63,273 nt of DNA from Thermoleophilaceae bacterium (GTDB taxonomy: Bacteria; Actinomycetota; Thermoleophilia; Solirubrobacterales; Thermoleophilaceae): positions 1 through 63,273 of the forward strand of contig JADGHQ010000007.1 of the NCBI GenBank assembly GCA_019683805.1, in the 5' to 3' direction. The notes beneath the pieces were generated by a model. That model was not told the DNA's origin. It saw only the letters and a program-made list of their open reading frames with translations, and searched no databases. Below are positions 42,461 through 53,277 of this stretch, in pieces. Within the stretch, counting starts at the first letter, position 1; each line of letters begins with the position of its first letter. The position numbers and the translations under genes are program-made.

Positions 42461-44467
42461 TCAGCTCGACTGCAGCAGGAAGTAGAGGCCAAGGCCGGCG
42501 AGGCCGGTGAGGAGGAGCAGCGCGTAGGCGCGCAGGTAGCCGTTCTGGATCGTGCGCGCGATCGTCATGCCGCCGCGCACGAGGCCGCCGGCGCCGCCCA
42601 CGAGCAGGCCCTGGACGATGCCGCGCTCGATCGCGCGCCGCGAGAAGGCGGCGAGCGCCTGGAGCGGTCGCACGACGGTGAGGTCGTACAGCTCGTCGAA
42701 GTACCAGCGCCGCTCGAGGAAGCGGTGCGTCCGCGGGAAGCGCCGCGCGAGCTCGAGCGAGAGGCCCGGTCGGCGCAGGTAGACGAGCCAGGCCGCGCCG
42801 ATGCCGGCCGCCGCGGTCGCGGCGCCGACCGCGAGGCCGATCCACTCGGCGGTGTCGCTCGGCGCGACGCCCTGGAAGGCCGAGTCCGCGAAGGTCGGCT
42901 CGAGGAACCGCTCGAGCACGTCGCTGACATCCGGGATGCCGATCGTGCCGCCCGCGAAGGCGAGCACGGCGAGCAGGCTCATCGCGAACTTCATCGGCAG
43001 CTCGCGCTCGGCGATGTGGTGCTCGGGGCCGGGGAAGCCGACGTCGGTGTCCTCCTCCTCGCCGGTGAGCGGATTGCGGTGGGCGGCGTGCGCGAGCTCG
43101 CCGCGCTCGAGCAGCCGCGCCTCCTCGACGGGCTCGCCGGAGAACACTCGGAACACGACGCGGAACGTGTAGAAGGCGGTGAGCAGCGCGGCCACGTAGC
43201 CCGCCACCCCGATCGCGACGTACCAGCCGCCGCGGTCGAAGGCGAAGGCCACGATCGAGTCCTTCGACAGCCAGCCCGAGAACGGCGGGAAGCCGGCGAG
43301 CGCGAGCGAGCCGACCATGAACGTGACGTAGGTGAACGGCATCGCGCGGCGGAGGCCGCCCATCCGGTCGATGTTCTGCTCGCCCGCCATGGCGGCGATG
43401 ATCGAGCCGGCGCCCATGAAGAGCAGCGCCTTGAAGAAGGCGTGCGTCATGAGGTGGAAGAGGCCGTTCGCGTAGCCGAACAGCGCGACCCCCACGACCA
43501 TGTAGCCGATCTGCGAGATCGTGGAGTAGGCGATGATCCGCTTGAGGTCGGTGATCGCCATCGCGCAGGTCGCGGCGTAGACGAAGGTGAAGGTCGCGAG
43601 CACGGCGGTGATGTCCGCGGCGGTGGGCGCCAGCTCGTAGAGCGGGTGCGTGCGGGCGATCAGGTAGACGCCGGCGGTCACCATCGTGGCGGCGTGGATC
43701 AGCGCGGAGACCGGCGTCGGACCCTCCATGGCGTCGGGGAGCCAGGTGTGGAGCGGCACCTGCGCGGACTTCGCGAACGCGCCCACCGTGAGCAGCAGGC
43801 AGGCGGCCACGATGACGCCGTCGTTGGTGTGGAAGGCCTCGTGCGACCCGCGGAAGACGCCGGTCCAGTCGAGCGCACCGGTCTTGCTCCAGAGCAGGAA
43901 CGCCGCGACCACGAGCCCGATGTCGCCCACGACGTTGATCACGAACGCCTTGAGGCCCGCGTAGGTCGCCGTGCCGCGCCGGTACCAGAAGGAGATCAGC
44001 AGGTAGGAGGCGGCGCCCACGAACGCCCAGCCGACGATGAGCAGCACGAGGTTGCCGCCCATCACGAGCAGAAGCATCGAGAAGACGAAGAAGTTGAGGT
44101 AGGCGAAGTAGCGCGCGTACCCCCGGTCGCCGCCCATGTACGAGACCGAGTAGACGTGGATCAGGAAGGACACGCCGGAGACGACGAGGGCCATGAGCAC
44201 CGAGAGCGGGTCGACGAGGATCGTCATGCCCACGTCGACCTTCGCCGTGCTCGCGTAGGTCCAGAGCGTCGAGACCACCTGCCGGTCCTCGGGCGTCCTG
44301 TCCTGGATCGACAGCAGCGCCCCGATCGCGCAGACGAACGCGCCGAGGATCGCGGCGGAGCCGAGCCAGCCGGCAAGCCGCCCGGGCAGGACCTTGTAGC
44401 CGAGCGAGATCACGACCGTCCCGACAAGCGGGAACAGCAAGATCAGCCAACCCCAGGTACTCGTCAT
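42461..44467 (-). CDS. nuoL: NADH-quinone oxidoreductase subunit L
   Basis: This 668-residue membrane subunit of complex I is the distal proton pump with the long lateral helix. Key segments: AFVGAASYLLISFWY, KSAQVPLHTWLPDAMEGPTPVSALIHAATM with the channel Lys, and DLKRIIAYSTISQIGY. A soluble acidic insert AAHRNPLTGEEEDTDVGFPGPEH (about 470-495) precedes the final helices. ATG 44467 lies 3 nt after the nuoK stop. Confidence 0.95.
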   Translation of the reverse strand: MTSTWGWLILLFPLVGTVVISLGYKVLPGRLAGWLGSAAILGAFVCAIGALLSIQDRTPEDRQVVSTLWTYASTAKVDVGMTILVDPLSVLMALVVSGVSFLIHVYSVSYMGGDRGYARYFAYLNFFVFSMLLLVMGGNLVLLIVGWAFVGAASYLLISFWYRRGTATYAGLKAFVINVVGDIGLVVAAFLLWSKTGALDWTGVFRGSHEAFHTNDGVIVAACLLLTVGAFAKSAQVPLHTWLPDAMEGPTPVSALIHAATMVTAGVYLIARTHPLYELAPTAADITAVLATFTFVYAATCAMAITDLKRIIAYSTISQIGYMVVGVALFGYANGLFHLMTHAFFKALLFMGAGSIIAAMAGEQNIDRMGGLRRAMPFTYVTFMVGSLALAGFPPFSGWLSKDSIVAFAFDRGGWYVAIGVAGYVAALLTAFYTFRVVFRVFSGEPVEEARLLERGELAHAAHRNPLTGEEEDTDVGFPGPEHHIAERELPMKFAMSLLAVLAFAGGTIGIPDVSDVLERFLEPTFADSAFQGVAPSDTAEWIGLAVGAATAAAGIGAAWLVYLRRPGLSLELARRFPRTHRFLERRWYFDELYDLTVVRPLQALAAFSRRAIERGIVQGLLVGGAGGLVRGGMTIARTIQNGYLRAYALLLLTGLAGLGLYFLLQSS

Positions 44468-44470
44468 CCG

Positions 44471-44770
44471 CTAGCCCCTCAGCTCGCTCATCGCATCGAC
44501 GTCCTCGGCGATGCGGTTTCGGTACATACCGACGATCACGCCGAGGCCCACGACCACCTCGCAGGCCGCGACGACCATCACGACGAGCGCGAAGATCTGG
44601 CCGTCGCCGTTTCCGTGCATGCGCGAGAAGGCGACCAGCGCGAGGTTGCCGGCGTTCAGCATCAGCTCGAGGCAGAGGAGCACCACGAGCGGGTTGCGGC
44701 GGATCAGCACGCCCGCCCCGCCGATGCAGAACAGCACGGCGGAGAGGCACAGGAACCAGACGACGTTCAC
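44471..44770 (-). CDS. nuoK: NADH-quinone oxidoreductase subunit K
   Basis: This 99-residue three-helix subunit has the two conserved membrane Glu residues: one in [12 protein letters not shown] and one in [16 protein letters not shown] 44770 overlaps the nuoJ stop (GTGA). Confidence 0.95.
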   Translation of the reverse strand: MNVVWFLCLSAVLFCIGGAGVLIRRNPLVVLLCLELMLNAGNLALVAFSRMHGNGDGQIFALVVMVVAACEVVVGLGVIVGMYRNRIAEDVDAMSELRG

Positions 44771-45384
44771 CGCTCCACCCCCGGTGCGACAGGCTCCGCG
44801 GGCGCGGGCTCCGAGCCGTGCGCGCGCGCGTGCCCGATGGTGTCGACCCGCGCGCCGCCCTCCTCGTCGTCGATGCCGCGGCGGCGCCGCGCGAGCACGA
44901 GCGCCCCGACCGCCGCCACGAGCAGCAGGAACGACGCCGCCTCGAACGGGATCAGGAAGTTCCGCAGCAGCAGGCTGCCGATCTGCCCGGGCGACCCGAA
45001 GCCGGGCGAGACGTGCGCGCCGCGCGAGTCGAGCGCCTCGAGGCCGCTGCCGATGAACGCGAAGAAGAGCTCGCCGCAGAGCGCCGCCGCCACCAGCGGC
45101 CCGAAGGCGCCCACGGCCGGGACCGCCGGCCCGAGCGGCTCGTCGGCGCCGCCGATGTAGGCGACGACGAACACGTACAGCACCATCACCGCGCCCGCGT
45201 ACACCACGAGCTGCGCGGCGGCGAGGAACTCGCTCGAAAGCAGCAGGAACAGGATCGCGAGCGAGAGCAGGTGCCCAACCAGCGAGAGCACGCTGTAGAA
45301 GGGGTTGCGCAGCATGACCACGCCCAGCGCGCCCGCCAGGGCGCCGATCGCCGCGAGGAAGAAGACGATGTCGCGCAGGACCAT
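44767..45384 (-). CDS. nuoJ: NADH-quinone oxidoreductase subunit J
   Basis: This 205-residue five-helix membrane subunit has the pi-bulge segment [16 protein letters not shown] (TM3), which contains the conserved Tyr/Gly/Ala pattern. A Glu/Arg-rich soluble tail ends the protein. ATG 45384 lies 3 nt after the nuoI stop. Confidence 0.95.
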   Translation of the reverse strand: MVLRDIVFFLAAIGALAGALGVVMLRNPFYSVLSLVGHLLSLAILFLLLSSEFLAAAQLVVYAGAVMVLYVFVVAYIGGADEPLGPAVPAVGAFGPLVAAALCGELFFAFIGSGLEALDSRGAHVSPGFGSPGQIGSLLLRNFLIPFEAASFLLLVAAVGALVLARRRRGIDDEEGGARVDTIGHARAHGSEPAPAEPVAPGVER

Positions 45385-45387
45385 CGC

Positions 45388-45921
45388 CTACTCGCCCTCC
45401 GCCCGCAGGGGCGTCTTATCGATCGGGTCGGCCAGCAGCATCTCCTTGGTGAAGATGAGGTCGGAGCGGGTGTAGTCCGCCAGCTCGTAGTCGACGCCCA
45501 TCGTGATCGCGTCGAACGGGCACGCGATCTCGCAGTAGCCGCAGAAGATGCAGCGCGTGAGGTTGATCTCGTAGACCGCGGCGTAGCGCTCGCCCGCCGA
45601 CACCTGGTGGTCAGGGGTGTTCTCCGCCGCGACCACGCGGATGCATCCGGCCGGGCAGGCGGCGGCGCAGAGCGAGCAGCCCACGCACTTCTCGAGGCCG
45701 GTGTCCTCGAAGCGGTGCAGCTTGTGGCGGCCGCGGAAGCGCGGGTACACCGGGGTCTTCTCCTCCGGGTACTCGATCGTCACCGGCTTCGACAGCGCCT
45801 GCTTGAAGACGGTCTTGAGCCCGCGCAGCGTCTCGCCGAGCACGCGGTAGGCGCCGCCGACGCCGCCCGGCTCGGGGCCGCGCTCGACCGTTATGACGTC
45901 TTCGCTCCAGGGATAGCTCAA
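45388..45921 (-). CDS. nuoI: NADH-quinone oxidoreductase subunit I
   Basis: This 177-residue ferredoxin-like subunit holds clusters N6a and N6b. Both 4Fe-4S motifs are complete: [15 protein letters not shown] and [19 protein letters not shown] at 45921 is chosen because it overlaps the nuoH stop (TTGA) and gives the family's length; a GTG about 27 codons later is the only alternative. Confidence 0.93.
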   Translation of the reverse strand: MSYPWSEDVITVERGPEPGGVGGAYRVLGETLRGLKTVFKQALSKPVTIEYPEEKTPVYPRFRGRHKLHRFEDTGLEKCVGCSLCAAACPAGCIRVVAAENTPDHQVSAGERYAAVYEINLTRCIFCGYCEIACPFDAITMGVDYELADYTRSDLIFTKEMLLADPIDKTPLRAEGE

Positions 45922-46934
45922 GAGACCACCACCACGATCGCGGTGACCAGGACGTTGAGGGTCGCGAGCGGCAGCAGCACCTTCCAGCCGAACGACATCA
46001 GCTGGTCGTAGCGCAGGCGCGGCAGCGTCGCCCTGACCCAGATGAAGAACACGAGGAAGCCCGCGATCTTCAAAAGCATCCATAGCGGATCGAGCGCCGC
46101 GGGGCCGGGCCCGTGCCAGCCGCCGAGGAACATCGTGGCGGCGATGCCGGAGATCACGATCATGTTGATGTACTCGGCCATGAAGAACGAGCCGAAGCGC
46201 ATGCCGCCGAACTCGGTGTTGTAGCCCGACACGAGCTCGGTCTCGGCCTCCGGGAGGTCGAACGGCGGGCGGTTCGTCTCCGCGAAGCCGGCGACCGTGA
46301 AGATCAGGAAGCCGACGAACTGCGAGATGACGAACCAGTAGTCGCGCTGCGCGTCGACGATCTCGGTGAGCGACAGCGAGCCCGCCTGGATCACCACGCC
46401 GAGCAGCGAGAGGCCGAGCGCGATCTCGTACGAGATGAGCTGCGCGGCCGAGCGCATCGAGCCGAGGAACGAGTACTTCGACCCCGACGCCCAGCCGCCG
46501 AGCATGAGCCCGTAGAAGGCGAGCGCTCCGAACGCGAAGGCGTAGAGGATGCCGATCGAGACGTCGATCCCGTAGAGGCCGAAGTGGTCGCCCCACGAGC
46601 CGACGTCGCCGAAGGGGATGATCGCGAGCGTCGCGGTCGCCGTGAAGATCGAGATCACGGGCGCGATCGCCATCATCCAGGGCACGGCCGTGTTCGGCGT
46701 GGCCTGCTCCTTCGAGAGCAGCTTCAGCACGTCGGCTAGCGGCTGCAGCAGGCCGAACTTGCCGACGCGGTTCGGTCCGTACCGGGACTGGAAGCGCCCG
46801 AGCAGCTTGCGCTCGACGAGCAGCACCAGCGGCACGATCTGGAGGACGACGAGGAAGATCACGATCGCCTTGAGGATCTGGATCCACCAGTCCTCGGAGT
46901 AGTTGACGACGGCGAGGGGCGCGGCGTGGCTCAT
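45918..46934 (-). CDS. nuoH: NADH-quinone oxidoreductase subunit H
   Basis: This 338-residue subunit forms the quinone chamber together with NuoB and Nuo[29 protein letters not shown] and [15 protein letters not shown] are complete, with the conserved acidic residues of the E channel. ATG overlaps the nuoG stop (ATGA). Confidence 0.96.
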   Translation of the reverse strand: MSHAAPLAVVNYSEDWWIQILKAIVIFLVVLQIVPLVLLVERKLLGRFQSRYGPNRVGKFGLLQPLADVLKLLSKEQATPNTAVPWMMAIAPVISIFTATATLAIIPFGDVGSWGDHFGLYGIDVSIGILYAFAFGALAFYGLMLGGWASGSKYSFLGSMRSAAQLISYEIALGLSLLGVVIQAGSLSLTEIVDAQRDYWFVISQFVGFLIFTVAGFAETNRPPFDLPEAETELVSGYNTEFGGMRFGSFFMAEYINMIVISGIAATMFLGGWHGPGPAALDPLWMLLKIAGFLVFFIWVRATLPRLRYDQLMSFGWKVLLPLATLNVLVTAIVVVVS

Positions 46935-49423
46935 GCGGGCGTGACCTCCCGCGCCGCGCGCGCGACCTTCACCGCGCGCGGGCGGCCGTTCGTGAGCGCG
47001 GTCGCGTTCTCGGACTGCGTGCCCTCGACGAGGAAGACGCTTCCGGGCGGCACGTCGGAGCGCAGCCGCGCGACGCCGCGCACGCTGGCGCCGCCGACCG
47101 TGACGGCCACCTCGTCGCCCGTGCTAACGCCGAGGCGCTCGCCGTCCTCGACCGACAGCTCGACCCGCTGGTCCGCGAGCAGGAAGCGCAGGATCGGCGA
47201 ATGCTCGACGACCGGGCCGGACCAGAGCGAGGGCGCGGTGCCGAGGCGCAGGTCGGCGGCCTCAAGCGGCGGCGGCTCCTCGAGCCCGCCCTCGGGGAGG
47301 GTCGACTCGGGCACGCGGCCGGCGCCGTCGCGCTCCTGCCAGCGCACGCCCTTGCCGCCGAGCTCCGCGAGCGTCAGCCCCTCGTAGAACGGCACCGAGG
47401 CGACGATCCGCTCGAAGACGGCCGGCCCGGAGACCACGCCCGCCGGCTTGCCGATGCGCTCGCACAGCTCCGCGAGCACCTGCCAGTTGGGGAGGACCTC
47501 CGGCGGCCGGGCGATCGCCTGGCGCACCCGCTGCACGCGGCCGTCGGGGTGCGTCATCGTGCCGTCCTTCTCGGCCTCGGACTCGGAGGGGAAGACGACC
47601 GTCGCGTGCTCCTCGAGCCCCGGCGTGAGGAAGTCGGCGAAGGCGATCACGCTGCCCGCGCGGTCGAGCGCGCGCTCCCAGGCGCCCCGGTCGGGGTGGG
47701 AGCTGAGCGGGTCGGCGTGGACGAGCAGGAGCGCCGAGATCTCCTCCGGCACCGCAGCCGCGATCTCGCCGGCGCTCTTGCCCGCCGCCGCAGCGTCGGC
47801 GAGGCCGGGGGCGAGGTTCGGCAGGCAGCCGACCTCGCGCAGCCCGCGCGCGTTCGTGCCGCGCGGCACCTCGAGCAGGCCGGCGCCCTCGGTGCCCGCG
47901 AGCTCGAGCGTGCGGGCGAGGTCGAGCAGGCGCGCGACGGCCTGGCGGCCGCGCTCGCCGCCGGAGAGCCGCTCGCCCCAGACCACGACGACCGGGCCGG
48001 CGTCGCGGAGAGCGTCGGCCGCGGCGCGCACGGCCTCCGGCGAGGCGCCCGCCCGCCCGGCGAGCTCGTCGAGCCCCCGGCCGTCGCCGAGCGCCGCGCC
48101 GAGCGCGGCGAGGAACGCCTCGCCCGCGCCGGGAGTGAAGCGGACCACGGCGCGCGCGTTGGGGTCGAGGCTGCTCGGGCGGCTCGTCGCGACCACGAGC
48201 CTGACGCCGTTGCGTCGCACGCCCTTGCGCACGCGTAGGTCGAGGATCGGCATCTCGTCGACGAGCTCCGTGTCGAGCACGAGCACCGCGCCCGCCCACT
48301 CGATGTCCGGCACCGCCGCCGTCAGGTCGGGCCGTGCCAGCGCCCGCGCCTGCGCGGGGTCGAGCACGCCGCTCGGGCGCGAGTCGACGTGCGGCGAGCC
48401 GAGGACCTCGCGCATCAGGTGCTGCACGAGGAAGCCCTCCTCGTTGGTCGCCTGGCCGCCGACGATCGCGGCGCTGCGCCCGCCCGCGCGTGCGAGCGCC
48501 CGCGCGGCCTCGGAGAGCGCGCGCTCCCACGAGACCGGCCGCAGCGCGCCGCCGTCGCGCACGAGCGGCTGGGTCACCCGCTCCGGCGCGTGGATCGCCT
48601 GGTAGCCGAAGCGCCCCTTGTCGCAGAGCCAGCCGTCGTCGACGCCCTGGTTGTCGCGCGCGAGCACGCGCAGCACGCGCGTGTCGTCGCGCGTCGTGTA
48701 CTTGACGTTGCACTGGCTCGGGCAGAGCGTGCAGATCGAGCCCGCGTCCTCGATGTCCCACGGGCGAGCCCGGAAGCGGTAGGCCTGCGAGGTGAGCGCC
48801 CCCACCGGGCACAGCTCCACGATGTTGCCGCTGAACGGCGCGACGTAGGGATGCCCGTCGTGCGTGCCGACGAAGGTGTGATCGCCGCGCTCGAGGAAGA
48901 CGAGCTGGTAGTCCTCGGCGATCTCCTGCGAGAAGCGCACGCAGCGGTAGCAGAGGATGCAGCGCTCGCGGTCGATCGCGATCAGCGGCGAGAGCGCGAC
49001 CGGCTTCTCGAAGTGGCGCTTCGGCTCGATGAAGCGGGAGCGCCCGGCGCCCCAGCCGTAGGAGATGTCCTGCAGCGGGCACTCGCCGCCCTTGTCGCAG
49101 ACCGGGCAGTCGAGCGGGTGGTTGACGAGCAGGAACTCGACGACCGCGTTCTGCGCCTGCTTCACGCGCTCGGACGTCGTGCTCACGACCATGCCGTCCT
49201 TGACGGGCGTGGAGCAGGAGGTCTGCAGCTTGGGCATGCCCTCGATCTCGACGAGGCACATGCGGCACGCGCCGACGGGCGCCCCGAGCTTCGGCTCGTA
49301 GCAGAAGAAGGGGATCTCGACGTCGCCCAGCCTGGCGGCGTCCACGAGCATCATGCCCTCGGGCGCCTGCACCTCGCGGCCGTCGATCTCGAACGTGATC
49401 AGCTTGGGTTCGGGCTTCGGCAT
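46931..49423 (-). CDS. nuoG: NADH-quinone oxidoreductase subunit G
   Basis: This 830-residue subunit of the N module has a 2Fe-2S domain ([16 protein letters not shown] ... TSCSTPV), a Cys/His cluster region ([18 protein letters not shown]), a 4Fe-4S pair ([21 protein letters not shown]) and a molybdopterin-oxidoreductase-like region with [12 protein letters not shown] (cluster N7-type Cys). The C-terminal domain (about 680-820) resembles molybdopterin dinucleotide-binding domains. ATG 49423 lies after CAGGACG. Predicted length is normal for actinobacteria. Confidence 0.95.
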   Translation of the reverse strand: MPKPEPKLITFEIDGREVQAPEGMMLVDAARLGDVEIPFFCYEPKLGAPVGACRMCLVEIEGMPKLQTSCSTPVKDGMVVSTTSERVKQAQNAVVEFLLVNHPLDCPVCDKGGECPLQDISYGWGAGRSRFIEPKRHFEKPVALSPLIAIDRERCILCYRCVRFSQEIAEDYQLVFLERGDHTFVGTHDGHPYVAPFSGNIVELCPVGALTSQAYRFRARPWDIEDAGSICTLCPSQCNVKYTTRDDTRVLRVLARDNQGVDDGWLCDKGRFGYQAIHAPERVTQPLVRDGGALRPVSWERALSEAARALARAGGRSAAIVGGQATNEEGFLVQHLMREVLGSPHVDSRPSGVLDPAQARALARPDLTAAVPDIEWAGAVLVLDTELVDEMPILDLRVRKGVRRNGVRLVVATSRPSSLDPNARAVVRFTPGAGEAFLAALGAALGDGRGLDELAGRAGASPEAVRAAADALRDAGPVVVVWGERLSGGERGRQAVARLLDLARTLELAGTEGAGLLEVPRGTNARGLREVGCLPNLAPGLADAAAAGKSAGEIAAAVPEEISALLLVHADPLSSHPDRGAWERALDRAGSVIAFADFLTPGLEEHATVVFPSESEAEKDGTMTHPDGRVQRVRQAIARPPEVLPNWQVLAELCERIGKPAGVVSGPAVFERIVASVPFYEGLTLAELGGKGVRWQERDGAGRVPESTLPEGGLEEPPPLEAADLRLGTAPSLWSGPVVEHSPILRFLLADQRVELSVEDGERLGVSTGDEVAVTVGGASVRGVARLRSDVPPGSVFLVEGTQSENATALTNGRPRAVKVARAAREVTPA

Positions 49424-49440
49424 CGTCCTGTCGCTTCTCC

Positions 49441-50760
49441 CTAGGCGGCTGCGTCGACCGGCTCGGAGGAGAGGCCGGCCCCCACGGCCAAGCGGTCCGC
49501 CGCCTCGCGTGCGCGCTCGTTGTGCGCGATGAACTCGTCCTTGAACTTCGCGATCATCGAGCGCACCGGCATCGCCATCGAGTCGCCGAGCACGCAGAGG
49601 CAGTTGCCCATGATGTTCTGCTGGACCTGGTCGAGGATCTCGATGTCCATCGGGGTCGCCTCGCCGCGGTCGATGCGCTCGAGCATCTTGACCGTCCAGT
49701 TCGTGCCCTCGCGGCACGGCACGCACTTCCCGCACGACTCGTGCCGGTAGAAGCGCGCGACCCGCAGCGCGAGCGACACGATCGGCACCGAGTCGTCGAC
49801 CACGATGATCGCGCCCGAGCCGAGCATCGAGCCCGCCTCGGCCATCGACTCGAAGCTGTAGGGGCGGTCGAGGTCCTCCTCGAGCAGCACCGGCGCTGAC
49901 GAGCCGCCGGGGAACCAGCACTTGACCTTGCGCCCGGGCGGCGGGCCGCCGGCGAGCCCGTAGACGATCTCGCGCGCCGGGATGCCGAGCTCGATCTCGT
50001 AGTTGCCGGGCCGCTGCACGTTGCCCGACACAGACACGACCTTCGTGCCGGTGGACTTCTCGGTGCCGCGCTGCTTGAACCATTCCGCGCCCTTCGCGAT
50101 CACGATCGGCACGTTCGAGAGCGTCTCCACGTTGTTGATCAGCGTGGGGCCGCGGAAGAGGCCCTGGTTGGCCGGGAACGGCGGCTTCAGGCGCGGGTTG
50201 CCGCGCTTGCCCTCGAGCGAGTCGAGCAGTGCCGTCTCCTCGCCGCAGATGTAGGCCCCGGCGCCCCGGTGGACGACCAGGTCGACGTCGTGCCCCGAGC
50301 CGAGGATGTTCGCGCCGACGTAGCCCCGCGCGCGCGCCTCGGCCACGGCGGCGTTGAGGATGTCGGCCTGGAGCACGTACTCGCCGCGGATGTAGATGAA
50401 CGCCCGGTTCGCGCCGGCGGCGACCGCGGCGATGACGATGCCCTCGATCAGCCGGTGCGGGTTCTTCTGCATCAGCAGGCGGTCCTTGAAGGTGCCGGGC
50501 TCGGACTCGTCCGCGTTGCAGCAGAGGTACTTGTCCATGGTGCCCTTCGGCATGAAGCTCGCCTTCTGGCCCATGGAGAAGCCCGCGCCGCCGCGCCCGC
50601 GCAACCCGGACGCCTGCAGCTCGGCCACGATCTCGTCCGGCTCCATCGTGGTGAGCGCCTTGCGCAGCGCCTGGTAGCCGCCGAGGCGCTCGTACACCTC
50701 GATGGTGTGGAGCCCGGGCTCGTCGATGTCGTCCAGCAGGACGCGCGTCTGGTCTGCCAA
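49441..50760 (-). CDS. nuoF: NADH-quinone oxidoreductase subunit F
   Basis: This 439-residue subunit binds FMN and NADH and cluster N3. GLRGRGGAGFSMGQK and YLCCNADESEPGTFKDR form the FMN/NADH site; YICGEETALLDSLEGKRGNPRLKPPFPA follows; the cluster motif is ESCGKCVPCREGT with a distal Cys in GNCLCVLGDS. A TTG at 50760 is chosen because AGGAG lies 6 nt upstream and nuoE ends immediately before. Confidence 0.95.
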   Translation of the reverse strand: MADQTRVLLDDIDEPGLHTIEVYERLGGYQALRKALTTMEPDEIVAELQASGLRGRGGAGFSMGQKASFMPKGTMDKYLCCNADESEPGTFKDRLLMQKNPHRLIEGIVIAAVAAGANRAFIYIRGEYVLQADILNAAVAEARARGYVGANILGSGHDVDLVVHRGAGAYICGEETALLDSLEGKRGNPRLKPPFPANQGLFRGPTLINNVETLSNVPIVIAKGAEWFKQRGTEKSTGTKVVSVSGNVQRPGNYEIELGIPAREIVYGLAGGPPPGRKVKCWFPGGSSAPVLLEEDLDRPYSFESMAEAGSMLGSGAIIVVDDSVPIVSLALRVARFYRHESCGKCVPCREGTNWTVKMLERIDRGEATPMDIEILDQVQQNIMGNCLCVLGDSMAMPVRSMIAKFKDEFIAHNERAREAADRLAVGAGLSSEPVDAAA

Positions 50761-51453
50761 CTAGCTCTCCTGCTCCCAGGGAAGGTGGAACCCGTCGTCG
50801 CCCAGCCCGCGGCCCGGCAGCGGGGTGCGGCCCTCGCGCACGGCGGCGATCACATCGGGCGCCTCGCTCGGGTCGACCGGGCCGATGTAGCGGCCGTCCA
50901 CGTCGCACATCGGCGCCATGTCGCACGCGCCGAGGCACTCGAACTCGCGCACGTTGATGTCGTCGCCCGGCTCGAGCGCGGCCTTCATCGCGTCCGCGAG
51001 CGCTTGCGCGTTGCGCAGGTGGCAGGACACGCTCGTGCACACGTACACGTAGTGGCGGCCGACGGGCTCGGAGTTGAGCATGTCGTAGAAGGTCACGACC
51101 GAGGAGAGGTAGGCGGGCGTCACGCGCATCACCGCGGCGACCTGGGCGATCGCCTCGGGCGAGCACCAGCCGTGCACGCGCTGGGCGGCGGCGAGCGCGG
51201 GGAGCGCTGCCGAGCGGCGGTCGGGGTACTTCGCCATGTGCTCCTCGATCTCGCGCCGCAGATCCTCGGGGACCTCGACCTGGGCGGGATCGGGGATCGT
51301 GGCCGGCGGCTTCGTCAGGTCCGCGGAGCGGTCCCAGCCGGCGGGGACCGAGGGGACCGGGGTCGCCGCCTGCTCCGGCGCGCCGGCCAGGTGGTCGGCG
51401 GCCACGGGGTCCCGCGCCCGCAGCGTGCGGCCGTTGCCGTGCTCCGGGGTCAC
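50761..51453 (-). CDS. nuoE: NADH-quinone oxidoreductase subunit E
   Basis: This 230-residue thioredoxin-fold subunit holds 2Fe-2S cluster N1a: CTSVSCHLRNA and ECLGACDMAPMC supply the four cysteines. About 60 residues at the N-terminus are a Pro/Ala-rich extension not in the core family. GTG 51453 overlaps the nuoD stop (GTGA). Confidence 0.93.
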   Translation of the reverse strand: MTPEHGNGRTLRARDPVAADHLAGAPEQAATPVPSVPAGWDRSADLTKPPATIPDPAQVEVPEDLRREIEEHMAKYPDRRSAALPALAAAQRVHGWCSPEAIAQVAAVMRVTPAYLSSVVTFYDMLNSEPVGRHYVYVCTSVSCHLRNAQALADAMKAALEPGDDINVREFECLGACDMAPMCDVDGRYIGPVDPSEAPDVIAAVREGRTPLPGRGLGDDGFHLPWEQES

Positions 51454-52763
51454 CTGTCTATGCCTCCGAGGATCGGGTCGAGCATGGCGATGGATGCAAT
51501 CAGGTCGGCGACCAGCGAGCCCTGAGCCATGTGCGGCAGGAGCTGCAGGTTCACGAACGAGGGGTCGCGCATGTGCACGCGCGCGGGCTTCGCCGAGCCG
51601 TCGGCGACCACGAAGCAGCCCAGCTCGCCGCGCGGCGCCTCGATCGCCGCGTAGGTCTCCGACGGCGGCACACGGAAGCCCTCGGTCACGAGCTTGAAGT
51701 GGTGGATCAGGGCCTCCATCGAGGTCGCGAGCTCGTGCCGCGGGGGCAGCGCGACCTTGCGGTTCTGCGTGATGTAGGGCCCCTCGGGCAGCCCGTCGAG
51801 CGCCTGCTCGACGATCTTCAGCGACTCGCGCATCTCCGCCATCCGCACGCGGTAGCGGTCGTAGTGGTCGCCGACGGTGCCGACCGGGATCTTGAAGTCG
51901 AAGTGGTCGTACGACGAGTACGGCATCGCCTTGCGCAGGTCCCACGGCTCGCCGGCGGCGCGCAGCAGCGGGCCGGTCACGCCGAGGCCCTTGACGGTCT
52001 CCCGGTCGACGATCGCGACGCCCTTGAGGCGGCGCAGGACGATCTCGTTGCGGTCGAGGATCGCCTCGTACTCGTCGAGCCGCGACGGGAGGTAGGCGAT
52101 GAACTCGCGCACCTTGCGCTCCCAGCCCGGCGGGATGTCCTCGATCACGCCGCCGACCTGGAAGTAGCGCGGGTGCATGCGCTGCCCGGAGGACATCTCG
52201 AACAGGTCGAGCACCTTGTCGCGCTCGCGCAGGCAGTACCACAGGAAGGAGATCGCGCCGAGGTCGAGCGCGGAGGTGCCGAGCCAGAACAGGTGGCTCG
52301 CGATGCGGTTGAGCTCGAGGTGGATCACGCGCAGGTACTGGGCGCGCGGCGGGACCTCCTCCTCGAGCAGCCGCTCGACGGCCGTGCAGAAGGCCATCGC
52401 GTTGAAGTAGTAGGAGAGGTAGTCCATCCGCTCGACGAACGGGATGACCTTCCAGTAGGACTGGTCCTCGCAGCTCTTCTCGATGCCCGTGTGCACGTAG
52501 CCGATGAGCGGCGTGCAGGAGCGCACGACCTCGCCCTCGAGCGTGAGCAGCAGCCGCAGCACCCCGTGCGTGGCGGGGTGGTGCGGGCCCATGTTGACGG
52601 TGAAGAGCTCCGTCTCGGGCTCGAGCTCGGTCCCGTAGACCGGCTCGTCGGGGCGGTCCATCCGCTCGAGCGTGATGGACTGCTCGCGCTGCCTGTACGG
52701 CACCGCCAGCGGGTCGATCCCGCCCTGCGGGGGAGCTCCGTTTGCGCCTGTCTGCTCAGTCAT
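51450..52763 (-). CDS. nuoD: NADH-quinone oxidoreductase subunit D
   Basis: This 437-residue 49-kDa-type subunit lines the quinone site. NMGPHHPATHGVLRLLLTLEGE, IGYVHTGIEKSCE and the C-terminal SIAMLDPILGGIDR are diagnostic. The loop His and Tyr residues (HPATHG; YLSYYF) are present. It overlaps nuoC by 8 nt. Confidence 0.96.
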   Translation of the reverse strand: MTEQTGANGAPPQGGIDPLAVPYRQREQSITLERMDRPDEPVYGTELEPETELFTVNMGPHHPATHGVLRLLLTLEGEVVRSCTPLIGYVHTGIEKSCEDQSYWKVIPFVERMDYLSYYFNAMAFCTAVERLLEEEVPPRAQYLRVIHLELNRIASHLFWLGTSALDLGAISFLWYCLRERDKVLDLFEMSSGQRMHPRYFQVGGVIEDIPPGWERKVREFIAYLPSRLDEYEAILDRNEIVLRRLKGVAIVDRETVKGLGVTGPLLRAAGEPWDLRKAMPYSSYDHFDFKIPVGTVGDHYDRYRVRMAEMRESLKIVEQALDGLPEGPYITQNRKVALPPRHELATSMEALIHHFKLVTEGFRVPPSETYAAIEAPRGELGCFVVADGSAKPARVHMRDPSFVNLQLLPHMAQGSLVADLIASIAMLDPILGGIDR

Positions 52764-53277
52764 ACCAGCGCGGCATCTCGTTCTCGTTGAAGGTGAAGAT
52801 CACGGGCTCGCCCCCGATCGGGAAGTCGCGCCGCTGGGGGTGGCCCACGTAGTCCTCGGGCATGAGGATGCGGCGCAGGTCCGGGTGACCCTCGAAGACC
52901 ACGCCGAGCATGTCGTAGACCTCGCGCTCCTGGAAGTTCGCCCCGGGATAGAGGTCGACGACCGAGGGGACGCGCGGGTCGTCCACGCCGACGCGCGTGC
53001 GGACGCCGAGGCGGTCCCGCCGCTCGAAGCTGATGAGCTGGTAGTGCACGCCGAGCCGCGGCTCCTCCGGCAGGTAGTCGCAGCCGTGCACGCTCATCAG
53101 CCGATCGAACGGCTCCTCGTCCTCGTCCTTGAGGTACGCGAGCACGTCGCGCACGCGCGCCGGCGCCACGTCGAGGGTGGCCTGCCCGCGGTCGAAGCGG
53201 GTGCCCGTGACGGAGTCCTCGCCGAGGGCGCCGCGCACCCGCTGGGCGACCAGCTCGAGCCCAGTCGCGTCAGGCAA
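52756..53277 (-). CDS. nuoC: NADH-quinone oxidoreductase subunit C
   Basis: This 173-residue 30-kDa-type peripheral subunit has [22 protein letters not shown]-like region (here [12 protein letters not shown]) and [21 protein letters not shown] at its end, the family signature. It starts at a TTG (53277) 8 nt inside the nuoB gene. Confidence 0.93.
   Translation of the reverse strand: MPDATGLELVAQRVRGALGEDSVTGTRFDRGQATLDVAPARVRDVLAYLKDEDEEPFDRLMSVHGCDYLPEEPRLGVHYQLISFERRDRLGVRTRVGVDDPRVPSVVDLYPGANFQEREVYDMLGVVFEGHPDLRRILMPEDYVGHPQRRDFPIGGEPVIFTFNENEMPRWYD

Noticed and set aside
45922-46887. Upstream extension of the nuoI frame
   Set aside because: It runs through nuoH in another frame; NuoI has its normal length when started at TTG 45921.
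49424-51166. Upstream extension of nuoG
   Set aside because: It overlaps nuoF and nuoE; the 2Fe-2S domain begins at ATG 49423.
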